Of a stretch of 64,000 bases of DNA, positions 15,554 through 23,236 are shown piece by piece (position 1 is the first letter of the stretch; each line of letters opens with the position of its first letter). The position numbers and the translations under genes are program-made. Origin of the DNA: a virus; the IMG/VR virus record IMGVR_UViG_3300036790_000211, positions 1-64,000 of that record; one strand, given 5' to 3'. Under the pieces are notes generated by a model. The model saw nothing but the letters and a program-made list of their open reading frames with translations, had not been told where the DNA came from and did not search any database.

Positions 15554-15972
15554 TGAAGCTCGCTATCAAGATGGGACGGTCGTCGCCGGCGGCGGCCGTC
15601 GAGGACTCGTTACCGGCGATGCCGGTGAGGGTTGGGGTGGAGCAGCTGGAGGAGGCGTACGAGCCTGCTCCCGTGGCCGAGCCCCCGGCCCCGGTCCGGG
15701 TGATCCCCCGCGACCCGAAGGACCACCGGAGCCCGTTCCTGGTGGAATGGCCGTTCGCGCTGAAGGCGTGGGACATCGCCAAGGAGCGCACGAGACTCGA
15801 CCCGATCGGCGTCCGCCTGCAGGTATCGATCCTCGATCGGATCTGCGACTTCACCCGCTCGACCCCGCCGCAGCCGGTCCACGTTAAGGACATCGTCGAC
15901 GAGGTGCTCGGGTCCAACTCGCAGGCCATCCAGGACCAGAAGGACGCGATCGCGATAGCTCGCCGTCGTTAG
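15553..15972 (+). CDS. Hypothetical protein downstream of dnaB (139 aa)
   Basis: A 139-residue protein with a Pro-rich N-terminal half and a helical C-terminal half (WDIAKERTRLDPIGVRLQVS onward) ending in basic ARRR. The position directly after dnaB with a TGATG overlap makes a helicase loader or primosome partner possible, but no family motif is seen. Confidence 0.6.
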   Translation: MKLAIKMGRSSPAAAVEDSLPAMPVRVGVEQLEEAYEPAPVAEPPAPVRVIPRDPKDHRSPFLVEWPFALKAWDIAKERTRLDPIGVRLQVSILDRICDFTRSTPPQPVHVKDIVDEVLGSNSQAIQDQKDAIAIARRR

Positions 15973-16002
15973 CATCACGCATGCGATAGCATGTGACATG
16001 CG
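15972..16002 (+). repeat. Operator-like repeat with GATAGCATGTG
   Basis: GCATCACGCATGCGATAGCA then TGTGACATGCG. It contains the inverted repeat CATGC-GATA-GCATG, and GATAGCATGTG (15985-15995) is the exact reverse complement of 5429-5439. It lies in the control region of the gene at 16045. Confidence 0.5.
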
Positions 16003-16030
16003 CCGTCATTCGTCCATCTGAATACAGGTA

Positions 16031-16056
16031 GGAGTGCCACCTCCATGTGTGAGTCA
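16031..16056 (+). repeat. Start-associated element, copy 3
   Basis: GGAGTGCCACCTCCATGTGT then GAGTCA. Both halves of the element are fused, and the ATG of the following gene lies inside it (ATGTGTGAGTC). Confidence 0.5.
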
Positions 16057-16344
16057 AAGACCACTTCGTCTCTCGACGCGCCCGCCCTTCCCGAGCGACA
16101 GGATCTGCCGCTAGAGGACATCCTCACCCACCTCTCCGCTGCCCGGTCGCACGTGCGCACGGCTCGCGACGCCGGCCTGAAGGCGATCGAGAAGATGCTC
16201 GAGTCCGGGTACTCGGACATGGGCCACGGCCTCTCCGCGCTGGTGATGGAGATGGACCAGCTGCTCTCCGACCTGCAGGCCGCGCACGAGCAGCGCATCA
16301 ACGAGCACGAGGCCAGCCGGAAGGCTCAGATCGAGGAAGGGTAG
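16045..16344 (+). CDS. Coiled-coil protein (99 aa)
   Basis: A 99-residue helical protein (DILTHLSAARSHVRTARDAG; ALVMEMDQLLSDLQAAHEQR) with heptad-like spacing, so probably a coiled-coil dimer. ATG 16045 follows TAGGAG with ten bases spacing. It starts a unit running to about 25.5 kb. Function unknown. Confidence 0.65.
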   Translation: MCESKTTSSLDAPALPERQDLPLEDILTHLSAARSHVRTARDAGLKAIEKMLESGYSDMGHGLSALVMEMDQLLSDLQAAHEQRINEHEASRKAQIEEG

Positions 16345-16704
16345 GTGGGTCTCACGACGGCCCAGAAGCGAGCGCTCGCGATCTCCAAGGGACGTCAGTT
16401 CGAGAACACGGTGATGAACCTGTGCCATCTGGCCGGGGCCAAGAAGTGGCAGCACCAGCGGCCAGGACTCACCGCCAGCGGACGGTGGATGACGGCGATC
16501 TCGGGGGACAAGGGCGCACCTGACCTTCAGATCGTCACTCGGACGGGGAAGTACCTGCTCCGGGAACTCAAGTCCGGGCACGGGAAGCTGAGCCCCGAGC
16601 AGAAGGAATGGATGGCCGAGCTCGTCGCCGCCGGCGTCGACGCCGCAGTGTGGATGGAGGCCGACGTGGACTCCGGACGCGTCTGGGAGGAGCTGACCGC
16701 ATGA
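16345..16704 (+). CDS. VRR-NUC-type nuclease
   Basis: A 119-residue PD-(D/E)XK nuclease of the VRR-NUC kind. The signature is GDKGAPDLQIVTRTGKYL then LRELKSGHGKLSPEQKEW, giving catalytic Asp (PD), Glu and Lys (ELK) and the Gln/W region. Standalone VRR-NUC proteins are common in phages, near helicases, and are proposed to cut branched DNA. Start is GTG directly after the previous TAG; it overlaps the next gene by ATGA. Confidence 0.8.
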   Translation: MGLTTAQKRALAISKGRQFENTVMNLCHLAGAKKWQHQRPGLTASGRWMTAISGDKGAPDLQIVTRTGKYLLRELKSGHGKLSPEQKEWMAELVAAGVDAAVWMEADVDSGRVWEELTA

Positions 16705-17174
16705 GGACCTACTGGTACTGCGAAGCGGTCGACTACCCGCACAAGCCCGACGAGGCCGACGTCGACTACAACGAGCGCGACAAGCGGATGCCGGTCCCCG
16801 AGCCGGACGCCAACCTCGTGAGCAGCCGCCTGTTCGAACCCGACGACGGGGACTGGCCGACCGAAGAGATGCACTGGCCGGTACTCGACATCGACAAGCC
16901 GCAGGGCGGACGCGATGCACTGACCCGACTCATCTGCGAGAAGTGCCCGGAGCTACGCGAGGCCGAGTGGAGCTGGATCCGCAGCACGACCCCCGGCAAC
17001 GGCCACCTCTTCATCGACGGGGTGGCGATCGGCTGGGTGCGCTACATGACCCTGCTCCACCACCTCGAACAGAGGGGCTGGCTGGAAAAGGGATTCGTCG
17101 ACGCAAGCCTGGCGCGGGGAGCCACGTTCGTTCGGAAGCCCGGACACAGGAAGGTCATGGAGGAAGTCGCATGA
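16701..17174 (+). CDS. Primase/polymerase-like protein (tentative)
   Basis: A 157-residue protein. The order of motifs resembles a minimal archaeo-eukaryotic primase (AEP) active site: WPVLDID (hhhDhD), then STTPGNGHLFI (small-x-H), then FVDASLARGATFVRKPG (a D and an R-x-PG tail before a Lys). Spacing is compressed compared with AEP enzymes. Neighbours are DnaB, a VRR-NUC nuclease and a ParB-like protein, so a replication role is sensible. The AEP call is an inference; the gene itself is certain. Confidence 0.7.
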   Translation: MRTYWYCEAVDYPHKPDEADVDYNERDKRMPVPEPDANLVSSRLFEPDDGDWPTEEMHWPVLDIDKPQGGRDALTRLICEKCPELREAEWSWIRSTTPGNGHLFIDGVAIGWVRYMTLLHHLEQRGWLEKGFVDASLARGATFVRKPGHRKVMEEVA

Positions 17175-17323
17175 CGGAGGACCCCGCTCGGAAGCTGCGG
17201 GAGAAAGAGACCACGATCGTCCACGCCCGGACCACCATGGACCAGGCGCTGCGAGCGATCAACGAGAACCGAATCGAGATGGCCCGGCTGCTCCTGGAGC
17301 AGGGCATCAAGGAGACCAGGTAG
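17171..17323 (+). CDS. Small helical protein (50 aa)
   Basis: A 50-residue charged helical protein (LREKETTIVHARTTMDQALR) overlapping the previous stop by ATGA and ending 5 bases before the ParB-like gene. Function unknown. Confidence 0.55.
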   Translation: MTEDPARKLREKETTIVHARTTMDQALRAINENRIEMARLLLEQGIKETR

Positions 17324-17328
17324 CCCAC

Positions 17329-18954
17329 ATGGCAGATCCCAACGTGTACTCGGTCGTGCTTGCGATCCCGCTGGACAAGCTGCACGACCACCCGCTGAAC
17401 CCACGACACGAGATCCCGGAGGACGACGCACTCCGGGAGATGGCCGCGAGCATGCAGGCTCACGGCGTGCTGGAGCCGTTGCTCGTCATACCGGATGGTC
17501 CGAGGGGTGGAGATTGGCTCCTGGTGGCCGGTCACCGGCGCCGGGCCGCGGCCAAGCTGGCCGGGCTGACCGAGGTGCCAGGCATTCCGCGCCCGGACCT
17601 GGCCGACAACATCGACGTGCTCGTGACCATGCTGTCCGAGAACGGCCACCGGAAGGACCTCTCCGCGATGGAGGAGGCCGAGGGCTTCAAGCAGCTGGAG
17701 CTTCTGGGACTCGACGCCGGTCAGATCAGCGATCGCGTCGGGACCGGAGCGGCCACGGTGAAGCGCCGCCTGAAGCTGACCGGGCTGCCCGAGCAGGTAC
17801 GCGAGCGCGTCCACGCCGGCCAGGTCACCCTGTCTGACGCCGAGGCGCTGACTGAGTTCAACGGCGACGAGAAGGCCGTCGAGGACGTCCTGAAGGCGTG
17901 GGAGACCTACCACAACATGTCGTGGGCCATCGAGAGCGTGAAGGGCAAGCGCGAGACTGCGGCAAAGAGCAAGGAGGCCAAGGCGGCACTAAAGGCCGAG
18001 GGCACGACGATCATCCCCGAGCCCAGGCAGTTCGGCTGGGGCAGCGTGGCGAAGTCCCTGGTTCAGATCCCGAACCCCGACTCCGCGGGCGGCCACTACA
18101 CGCCGGAGACGCACAAGGACTGTCCGTTCCATGCGGCGTTCATCGGTCCGGCCGGGGGCGCGATCTACGTCTGCACGAACCCGGAGGAGGCCGGCCACAA
18201 GGTGGACCGGTCGCAGCAGCCGCACGGGGGCATGTCGGAGGAGCAGCTCGCGAAGCGTGAGGAGGAGCACGAGGCTCTGATGGCGGCGCTGGAGCCCGCC
18301 CACAAGGTGAGGCGGAAGTTCCTCTCGGAGTTCATGAGCAGCCGCGACAAGGAGACCACGGCCAGGCTGTTGCGCAACTCCATCCCCGCCGTTGCTTCCA
18401 CGTACTTCCGGGCCGACGATGCCGATGACATCCGCCTGTTCTGCGACCTCGCCGGGCTCGATCTGCCCGACCTCTCGAAGCTGGAGCAGGCGGGCCAAGG
18501 CGATAGCTGGGTTCAGGCTCGGAATGCCATGCATGAGGTGTGGACGAAGGTCGGTCAGATCGAGGACCAGGCCAAGCTGGCTCGAGTCCTGATGGCTGTG
18601 TTCTGCTTCCGGCTCGAGAGAGGGGCCGGGGACTACTGGGGTTGGCAGCGGGGAGAGCAGGTCAAGTGGATCGAGAGCCTGCGAGACAAGTGGGGATACG
18701 AGATCACGCCGGAGGAGCAGGGCTTGATCGACGAATTCCACGGTCGGGCCGAGCGCTGCGAGGTCTGTGGAGAGGAGTACGGCGAGGACGGCGAGTGCGA
18801 CTGCGACGACGGACCGGAGGTAGGTGAGGAACTGGCGTCCGCAGAGGGGGAGGCGCTCGACGAGGACGGCGGCCCCGGGTCGGACGACGGCGAGGGCGAC
18901 GGCCTGGAGGAAGAGTTGATGGCGGCTGCGGCCGCGGCAGGAGGTCTGGGGTAG
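17329..18954 (+). CDS. Long ParB/Spo0J-domain protein
   Basis: A 541-residue protein. Residues about 10-115 are the ParB N-terminal domain, with the CTP/DNA box GHRRRAAA (68-75). Residues about 115-190 are the ParB-type helix-turn-helix region (GLDAGQISDRVGTGAATVKR). The remaining 350 residues hold a Cys site (CPFHAAF...CTNPEEAGH), a helical middle, a second Cys cluster (CEVCGEEYGEDGECDCDDG) and a very acidic tail. It is far larger than a plasmid ParB (about 300) and unlinked to parA, so it is more likely a ParB-like nuclease or regulator. Confidence 0.8.
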   Translation: MADPNVYSVVLAIPLDKLHDHPLNPRHEIPEDDALREMAASMQAHGVLEPLLVIPDGPRGGDWLLVAGHRRRAAAKLAGLTEVPGIPRPDLADNIDVLVTMLSENGHRKDLSAMEEAEGFKQLELLGLDAGQISDRVGTGAATVKRRLKLTGLPEQVRERVHAGQVTLSDAEALTEFNGDEKAVEDVLKAWETYHNMSWAIESVKGKRETAAKSKEAKAALKAEGTTIIPEPRQFGWGSVAKSLVQIPNPDSAGGHYTPETHKDCPFHAAFIGPAGGAIYVCTNPEEAGHKVDRSQQPHGGMSEEQLAKREEEHEALMAALEPAHKVRRKFLSEFMSSRDKETTARLLRNSIPAVASTYFRADDADDIRLFCDLAGLDLPDLSKLEQAGQGDSWVQARNAMHEVWTKVGQIEDQAKLARVLMAVFCFRLERGAGDYWGWQRGEQVKWIESLRDKWGYEITPEEQGLIDEFHGRAERCEVCGEEYGEDGECDCDDGPEVGEELASAEGEALDEDGGPGSDDGEGDGLEEELMAAAAAAGGLG

Positions 18955-19388
18955 TGCGGATCGGACTGGTGGGGTGCGGCGGGCAGAAGCTCGCCGCACC
19001 GGCGGCGGCGAAGGACCTCTACACCTCAACGCTGTTCAAGAAGAAGCGCGCGTACGTGGAGCGCTACTGCGACGGCTGGTGGGTCATCTCGGCCAAGCAC
19101 GGGCTGCTCGACCCGGAGCAGGTCATCCAGTCGTACGACCTGTCTCTGGCCTCTCTGACGCCCACCGATCGCTACCGGTGGGCATTCCGCGTCGCGGAGC
19201 AGGTCGACCTACAGCTGGAGCGCGGGACCACGATCGAGATTCACGCCGGCAACGACTACGCCCTGAACCTGAGCTCCGCGCTGCACGCACGGGGGTTCAT
19301 CGTCCTGCGTCCACTGTGCCGGGTGCCGATCGGGCTTCAGCTCCAGTGGTACACACAGCAACTCGCCAAGGCTGAGGAGGCCGCCTGA
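18954..19388 (+). CDS. DUF6884-like protein
   Basis: A 144-residue protein with a GCGGQK N-terminal loop, KDLYTSTLFKKKRAYVE, and WWVISAKHGLLDPEQV, the pattern of DUF6884 proteins found in actinobacteria and their phages. The fold appears Rossmann-like; the biochemical function is not known to me. GTG start overlaps the previous TAG. Confidence 0.7.
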   Translation: MRIGLVGCGGQKLAAPAAAKDLYTSTLFKKKRAYVERYCDGWWVISAKHGLLDPEQVIQSYDLSLASLTPTDRYRWAFRVAEQVDLQLERGTTIEIHAGNDYALNLSSALHARGFIVLRPLCRVPIGLQLQWYTQQLAKAEEAA

Positions 19389-19389
19389 C

Positions 19390-19698
19390 ATGCAGATCAC
19401 CATCTACGGCGCCAGCGACGACCTGATCGAGATCGAGGGAGACATCCGCGAGGAGTTCAGCCTCGACAACATGGACGACAACGGGGACCTGCTCGCCTTC
19501 TCGGACGGGACGGTGCTCCGGATCGCCTACAAGAGCAGCGGCGTGTGGCGCATCACCAAGGTCTTCGAGGGGACCGCGACCATCGAGATCAACCAGGCTC
19601 CGGAGGCCGACGAGGACAACTACAGCGACCGGGCCACGGTGACCGGAGATCCGCTCGTGTGGGTCGTCCACGGCATCGACTTCAAGAGGGCCGCCTGA
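19390..19698 (+). CDS. Hypothetical acidic beta-rich protein (102 aa)
   Basis: A 102-residue acidic protein (MQITIYGASDDLIEIEGDIR, LLAFSDGTVLRIAYK, GVWRITKVFEG). The alternating pattern suggests a small beta barrel. It overlaps the next small ORF by TGATG. Function unknown. Confidence 0.65.
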   Translation: MQITIYGASDDLIEIEGDIREEFSLDNMDDNGDLLAFSDGTVLRIAYKSSGVWRITKVFEGTATIEINQAPEADEDNYSDRATVTGDPLVWVVHGIDFKRAA

Positions 19699-19805
19699 TG
19701 GACAAGGAGGTCAAGCACGGCCTGGGCTGTCTCCTGGAGGCGCTGGCGCTGGCGATCATCATCGCCGCGCTCAGCATTCCGTGGGGGAACCTGTTCCATG
19801 GCTGA
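19698..19805 (+). CDS. Small single-TM protein (35 aa)
   Basis: A 35-residue protein, half of it hydrophobic (CLLEALALAIIIAALSIPWG), starting on the ATG that overlaps the previous TGA and overlapping the next gene by 8 bases. Tight coupling on both sides supports it as real. Confidence 0.45.
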   Translation: MDKEVKHGLGCLLEALALAIIIAALSIPWGNLFHG

Positions 19806-20070
19806 GACGCCCGCGGAGCTGCGCCAGTTGCTGATCGAGGCCCTGGTCGACGAGTACCCGGACGGCTTCACTCTCAACGACATCGCCAAGATCGCTGACC
19901 GCCTCTGGGGCTGGATGGAGGCGAACTACGATACGCCGAGCTTCGCCCTGGTCCAGGAGAACGAGCGGCTGCGAGTGCGAGCGCAGAAGGCCGAACGGGA
20001 GTTGAGGGAACTGGAGGCGCGGGACGCCTTCAGTTCAATGGACAGCCCATCAGACCGAGGTGATGTGTGA
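19798..20070 (+). CDS. Helical protein (90 aa)
   Basis: A 90-residue protein, with an N-terminal helix-rich half and a coiled-coil segment (ENERLRVRAQKAERELRELE) near residues 55-74. Function unknown. Confidence 0.55.
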   Translation: MAETPAELRQLLIEALVDEYPDGFTLNDIAKIADRLWGWMEANYDTPSFALVQENERLRVRAQKAERELRELEARDAFSSMDSPSDRGDV

Positions 20071-20203
20071 CCACCAACCCCCGTGAGTCCGGCGACCTGC
20101 TTGGCCCGACTGGCACCTCGACTACTGGGCCGAGACCGAGAGGCTCCTCTGCCCGGATTGCTACTCGAAGGTGCTCGCGGCGGAAGACGAGGGGGCGCAG
20201 TGA
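20063..20203 (+). pseudogene. Interrupted small zinc-ribbon gene (in-frame TGA)
   Basis: In the frame of ATG 20063 the product begins MCDHQPP, meets TGA at 20084-20086, then stays open with protein-like sequence (WPDWHLDYWAETERLLCPDC, then YSKVLAAEDEGAQ) to a TGA at 20201-20203 that overlaps the GTG of the next gene. CDH plus CPDC would make a zinc ribbon. No start codon follows the internal TGA early in the frame. It looks like one small gene broken by a nonsense change, or a read-through or sequencing error. Confidence 0.4.
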
Positions 20204-20454
20204 GCGAGCCGCAGTACACCGCAGGCGCCATCCTCCGCGTCAACGGCCGCTGGAGCCTGACCCACTTGTTCAGGCGCGCCGTCCCCGAACTCGTGACGAA
20301 GTGCGGGCTGACCTACGACGTCAGCGAGCTCTACGACGGTGAGGAGGAGGTGGAGTGTTTCCGCCGCGAGCATCCGGGCGAGCCTTCGTTCCTGCGCTGC
20401 GGCGAGTGCTTCCCGGACGGGACGGGAAGTGTGGGCCGCTCGATTTTGCTGTGA
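20200..20454 (+). CDS. Zinc-site protein (84 aa)
   Basis: An 84-residue protein from GTG 20200, which overlaps the preceding TGA (GTGA). It contains C...FRREH...FLRCGECFPDG, so a likely zinc site in its C-terminal half (CFRREH and CGEC). Function unknown. Confidence 0.6.
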   Translation: MSEPQYTAGAILRVNGRWSLTHLFRRAVPELVTKCGLTYDVSELYDGEEEVECFRREHPGEPSFLRCGECFPDGTGSVGRSILL

Positions 20455-20470
20455 TCTTGAGGAGGCAGCC

Positions 20471-20992
20471 ATGACCACCGAACCCCGCCAGCCCGATGAG
20501 CAACTTGTTGAGGGGTCATCGCCGGACCCGCAAGTTTGTCATAACCAGCCCGACGGCTTCGAGGAGTGGTGGGACGGCGCCATAGACTCCGCGTCCGACG
20601 TGGAAGGGATGCGCGCCGCCTGGGAGGCCGGAGCCCGCGCCGAGCGGGAGCGGGTGGTGCCGGGGGCCGCCGCTGGCCTGACCGAAGTGATCCTGAAGGC
20701 GCTGGAGGATGAGGCGACTGATCATGGCCGGGGATTCTTCGTAGACCGTATCGAGCGACATAAGTGGGACCTCATGGCTGGGTACATCGTCTCCGCCGTC
20801 CAGCCCTTCATCGACCGGGAGCGGGGGCGGTATGAGGCGCTGGCGGCACAGCTTGACAAGGATATGTATTGGGAACCGGACGAAACCGCCGACTGGCTCC
20901 GCGTGAAGTATCAGGACGGCCACATCCCAGAGCCCATCGCCGCCGCGCTGAGGGAGCACCCAGACCTGCCCGAGGAGGAGAAGGATGGCTGA
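20471..20992 (+). CDS. Hypothetical protein (173 aa)
   Basis: A 173-residue acidic protein. ATG 20471 follows GGAGG. It contains EEWWDGAIDSASDVEGMRAA and a helical core (LTEVILKALEDEATDHGRGF), then VKYQDGHIPEPIAAALREHP. No known family. Confidence 0.6.
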   Translation: MTTEPRQPDEQLVEGSSPDPQVCHNQPDGFEEWWDGAIDSASDVEGMRAAWEAGARAERERVVPGAAAGLTEVILKALEDEATDHGRGFFVDRIERHKWDLMAGYIVSAVQPFIDRERGRYEALAAQLDKDMYWEPDETADWLRVKYQDGHIPEPIAAALREHPDLPEEEKDG

Positions 20993-21269
20993 GCCCTACG
21001 TCCCCAACCCCGCGCTCGACGAGTGGGAGAAGGACAAGGGTCCAACCCTGCTCTACGCGGACGGCCAGGAGATTCGCGTGGGCGACGTCGTGGACTTCGG
21101 GTTCACGGGAGGCCGCCTGTTCGAGGTCGACGACGATTGGCCTGGCGATGTGATGAGGGTTGGAGCCGACTACGTAGTGGTGGACACCCACCTGAACAGC
21201 TGGGAGCGATTCGATCCGGAGAAGTTGAAGCTTCTGGAGCGGGAGAAGGAACAGTCAACAGACGTCTGA
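20985..21269 (+). CDS. Hypothetical protein (94 aa)
   Basis: A 94-residue acidic protein with a GQEIRVGDVVDFGFTGGRLF stretch suggesting a small SH3-like beta fold. It overlaps the previous gene by 8 bases and ends the run of coupled genes before the secreted-protein unit. Confidence 0.6.
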   Translation: MAEPYVPNPALDEWEKDKGPTLLYADGQEIRVGDVVDFGFTGGRLFEVDDDWPGDVMRVGADYVVVDTHLNSWERFDPEKLKLLEREKEQSTDV

Positions 21270-21368
21270 CCTCAATGCTCACAGAGCCTACGCAATTCAG
21301 CGTACCCGTGAAAACCCGCAGAAATACGCGTAACCATTCCGCTCCGTTAATCGTTTCCGCTGAGCCGA

Positions 21369-21410
21369 GCTGCACACACACACGTGAGTCATCTGTCTGT
21401 TGGGAGGAGC
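21369..21410 (+). repeat. Start-associated element, copy 4 (secreted protein)
   Basis: GCTGCACACACACACGTGAG then TCATCTGTCTGTTGGGAGGAGC. The GCACACACGTGAGTCA half is conserved, and GGGAGGAG gives the ribosome site seven to eight bases before ATG 21418. The 21270-21368 stretch upstream is relatively AT-rich and probably holds the promoter. Confidence 0.5.
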
Positions 21411-21417
21411 ATCGTCC

Positions 21418-22311
21418 ATGCATAAATTCGTTCGTGCCTTAGTGCCTGCGATCGCCGCCAGCGCCTTAGCCGTCTTCTTCGGCGGAGCGGCGGCCAGCGC
21501 AGACACCGCAACGCCGATCTCCTGCACCGCCAACCCCGTCGTCGGCGAGTACGAAGTCAACTACGCCAACGCCCTCACCATCCGCGACACCCCCTACGTC
21601 ATCACCGGAGGCGACACCGTCGACCAGGTGCTCCAGAGCGATGGCGTCTGGGAGCAGATCACGTCCGTCGGGGGATACGTCGACACCGGCGTTGTGACCC
21701 CGGAAGCTCCGCTCTCGCAGCTGGGCACCTTCTCCGTCCAGGGCAAGGGGCCGATCGAACTGAACATCTGGATCAATGCCGACGGCGGCAAGATGTTCAC
21801 CTGGAAGGGCACCTCCTACGAGGGCCCCGGCAACGACGACTACGGCCAGATCGAGGCCAGCCTGATCCACGGACAGATCTCGGTCGACGACTCGACCATG
21901 ATCCACTGGCTCGGCGGCCCGCTCGACGGAACGCCTGACGTCTCCCTGGGCTCTCTGGAAGCCGGCACCGTCGTCAGCGGCGCCAACACCATCACCGGCA
22001 AGACCAAGTTTCAGCTGTGGGCTGGCACCGTCCTCCCTGGCGCCGGGAAGTCGGACGTGACCATAACCAGCATCGACGGCGACAACACCACGACCTGCAC
22101 CGCGGCGACTCCGACCCCGTCCGCAACCCCCCCGCCGCCCTCGGCCACGCCGACCCCGAAAGGCTCCCCTCCGACTCCGACTCCGTCGACCAGCACGAGC
22201 GGCACCGGCTCCTCGAGCAGCGGCAGCGCAACCCCCGGCCTTCCCGACACCGGCCATCCGGCCGTATCGTGGTGGCAGGACATCGCGGACTTCCTAACCG
22301 CGCACATCTGA
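21418..22311 (+). CDS. Secreted protein with sortase-like LPDTG motif
   Basis: A 297-residue secreted protein. Residues 1-28 are a signal peptide (basic HKFVR, hydrophobic core, AAASA cleavage site). Residues about 30-225 form a Gly/Thr/Asp-rich, probably all-beta domain. A Pro/Thr/Ser linker (about 228-270) ends in LPDTG (275-279), a sortase-type motif, but the following 18 residues are only mildly hydrophobic and lack a basic end. It sits alone between its own 5' element and a terminator, as expected of a gene expressed in the lysogen. Exclusion or adhesion roles are guesses. Confidence 0.7.
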   Translation: MHKFVRALVPAIAASALAVFFGGAAASADTATPISCTANPVVGEYEVNYANALTIRDTPYVITGGDTVDQVLQSDGVWEQITSVGGYVDTGVVTPEAPLSQLGTFSVQGKGPIELNIWINADGGKMFTWKGTSYEGPGNDDYGQIEASLIHGQISVDDSTMIHWLGGPLDGTPDVSLGSLEAGTVVSGANTITGKTKFQLWAGTVLPGAGKSDVTITSIDGDNTTTCTAATPTPSATPPPPSATPTPKGSPPTPTPSTSTSGTGSSSSGSATPGLPDTGHPAVSWWQDIADFLTAHI

Positions 22312-22330
22312 ATCTCTCCCCCGCAGCCAT

Positions 22331-22377
22331 GCTCGGTGGAGGGGCGGTGAGCGAGAGCTCGCCGCCCAGCCCCGAGC
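22331..22377 (+). terminator. Extended stem-loop after the secreted-protein gene
   Basis: GGCGGTGAGC (22343-22352) pairs with GCTCGCCGCC (22357-22366) around GAGA, enclosed by GCTCGG/CCGAGC. It has no T-run. It may help end transcription together with the hairpin at 22424. Confidence 0.4.
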
Positions 22378-22423
22378 GGCCGGGAGCCTTCCGTATGACA
22401 TCGATCCTCTACGCAACGCTGAC

Positions 22424-22460
22424 GCCCGCCCCCGCCCTCCGGGGGTGGGCTTCTTCTATT
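22424..22460 (+). terminator. Rho-independent terminator
   Basis: GCCCGCCCCC pairs with GGGGGTGGGC across a short loop, followed by TTCTTCTATTT. This is a good intrinsic terminator on the + strand, ending the secreted-protein unit and lying 17 bases before the next ATG. Confidence 0.7.
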
Positions 22461-22476
22461 TCAGGAGAAACGTTTG

Positions 22477-22686
22477 ATGCACAGCCGAAAGAACCTCGTG
22501 ATCCGCTGGATGCGGGAGACCGAGGGGACCCTCGAAGAGGAGTTGGAGTCGCCCAGGTGGATATGGGTGAAGCTGGGCGTCGCGGCACTGGTCGTCCTGG
22601 CGGAGCTCGCGCTGTACCACCATCTGTCGCCGCCGGCCCCGACTCCGTTCATGCGAGTGGCGATGTTGGTGAGGAGGATCAGCTGA
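22477..22686 (+). CDS. Small single-TM protein (69 aa)
   Basis: A 69-residue protein with a charged N-terminal half and one TM segment near residues 28-48 (WIWVKLGVAALVVLAELALY), then a short basic tail. ATG 22477 follows CAGGAGAAACGTTTG. Overlaps the next gene by TGATG. Confidence 0.6.
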   Translation: MHSRKNLVIRWMRETEGTLEEELESPRWIWVKLGVAALVVLAELALYHHLSPPAPTPFMRVAMLVRRIS

Positions 22687-23000
22687 TGTCCGACTTCTCC
22701 ATCATTCGGGATGGCGCATTCGAGGCCAGCATGAAGGCGACTGATGTCGAGCTCGACATCAAGTACCCGGAGATCCCGTCCGGGACGCCGTACGTCGATG
22801 CCATCCGAGAGGTGTCGGGGGCCATCACGTGGGAGCCGACCCCGGAGTGGGACCGGTGGTGGAAGCTGCAGGTGGTGATCAGGCTGCGCGATGACCTGCT
22901 CCTGCTGGCGCGGATGACGCTGCTCGATCCGCTCCAGCTCGCCCGTGAGTTTCCGCAGGACGCGGTGAGAGCCGGGCTAGTCGACGAGGAGAGCAACTGA
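22686..23000 (+). CDS. Hypothetical protein (104 aa)
   Basis: A 104-residue protein with SDFSIIRDGAFEASMKATDV at its start and a WKLQVVIRLRDDLLLLARMT core. No recognised motif. Overlapping ATG/TGA at both ends. Confidence 0.6.
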   Translation: MSDFSIIRDGAFEASMKATDVELDIKYPEIPSGTPYVDAIREVSGAITWEPTPEWDRWWKLQVVIRLRDDLLLLARMTLLDPLQLAREFPQDAVRAGLVDEESN

Positions 23001-23236
23001 TGCGCATCTTCGCGAAGCCGTCGGACGGAGAGGAGTTCGAGGTTGAGGACCTGTTCTGGTTCGAGGAGCACGGCGTCCACGACTTTGAGGGTGAGGGCGA
23101 CTACTTCGAGCGGTACTCGTTCAGGTTTGAGCCCGACGAACGGCCGGCGCCTCGCGTGCTTCCCCCATACCGACCCATCAGAGAAGCGATCGGCTACATC
23201 GAGAAGGGCCAGCGACGCCCCAAGGAGAGCAGCTGA
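23000..23236 (+). CDS. Hypothetical acidic protein (78 aa)
   Basis: A 78-residue protein rich in Glu and Phe/Tyr (EEFEVEDLFWFEEHGVHDFE), with a basic C-terminus. Unknown function; stop/start overlaps join it to its neighbours. Confidence 0.55.
   Translation: MRIFAKPSDGEEFEVEDLFWFEEHGVHDFEGEGDYFERYSFRFEPDERPAPRVLPPYRPIREAIGYIEKGQRRPKESS

Noticed and set aside
20084-20086. Genome-wide TGA recoding to Trp
   Set aside because: Many well-supported genes in the window end in TGA with overlapping starts, so TGA is a normal stop here.
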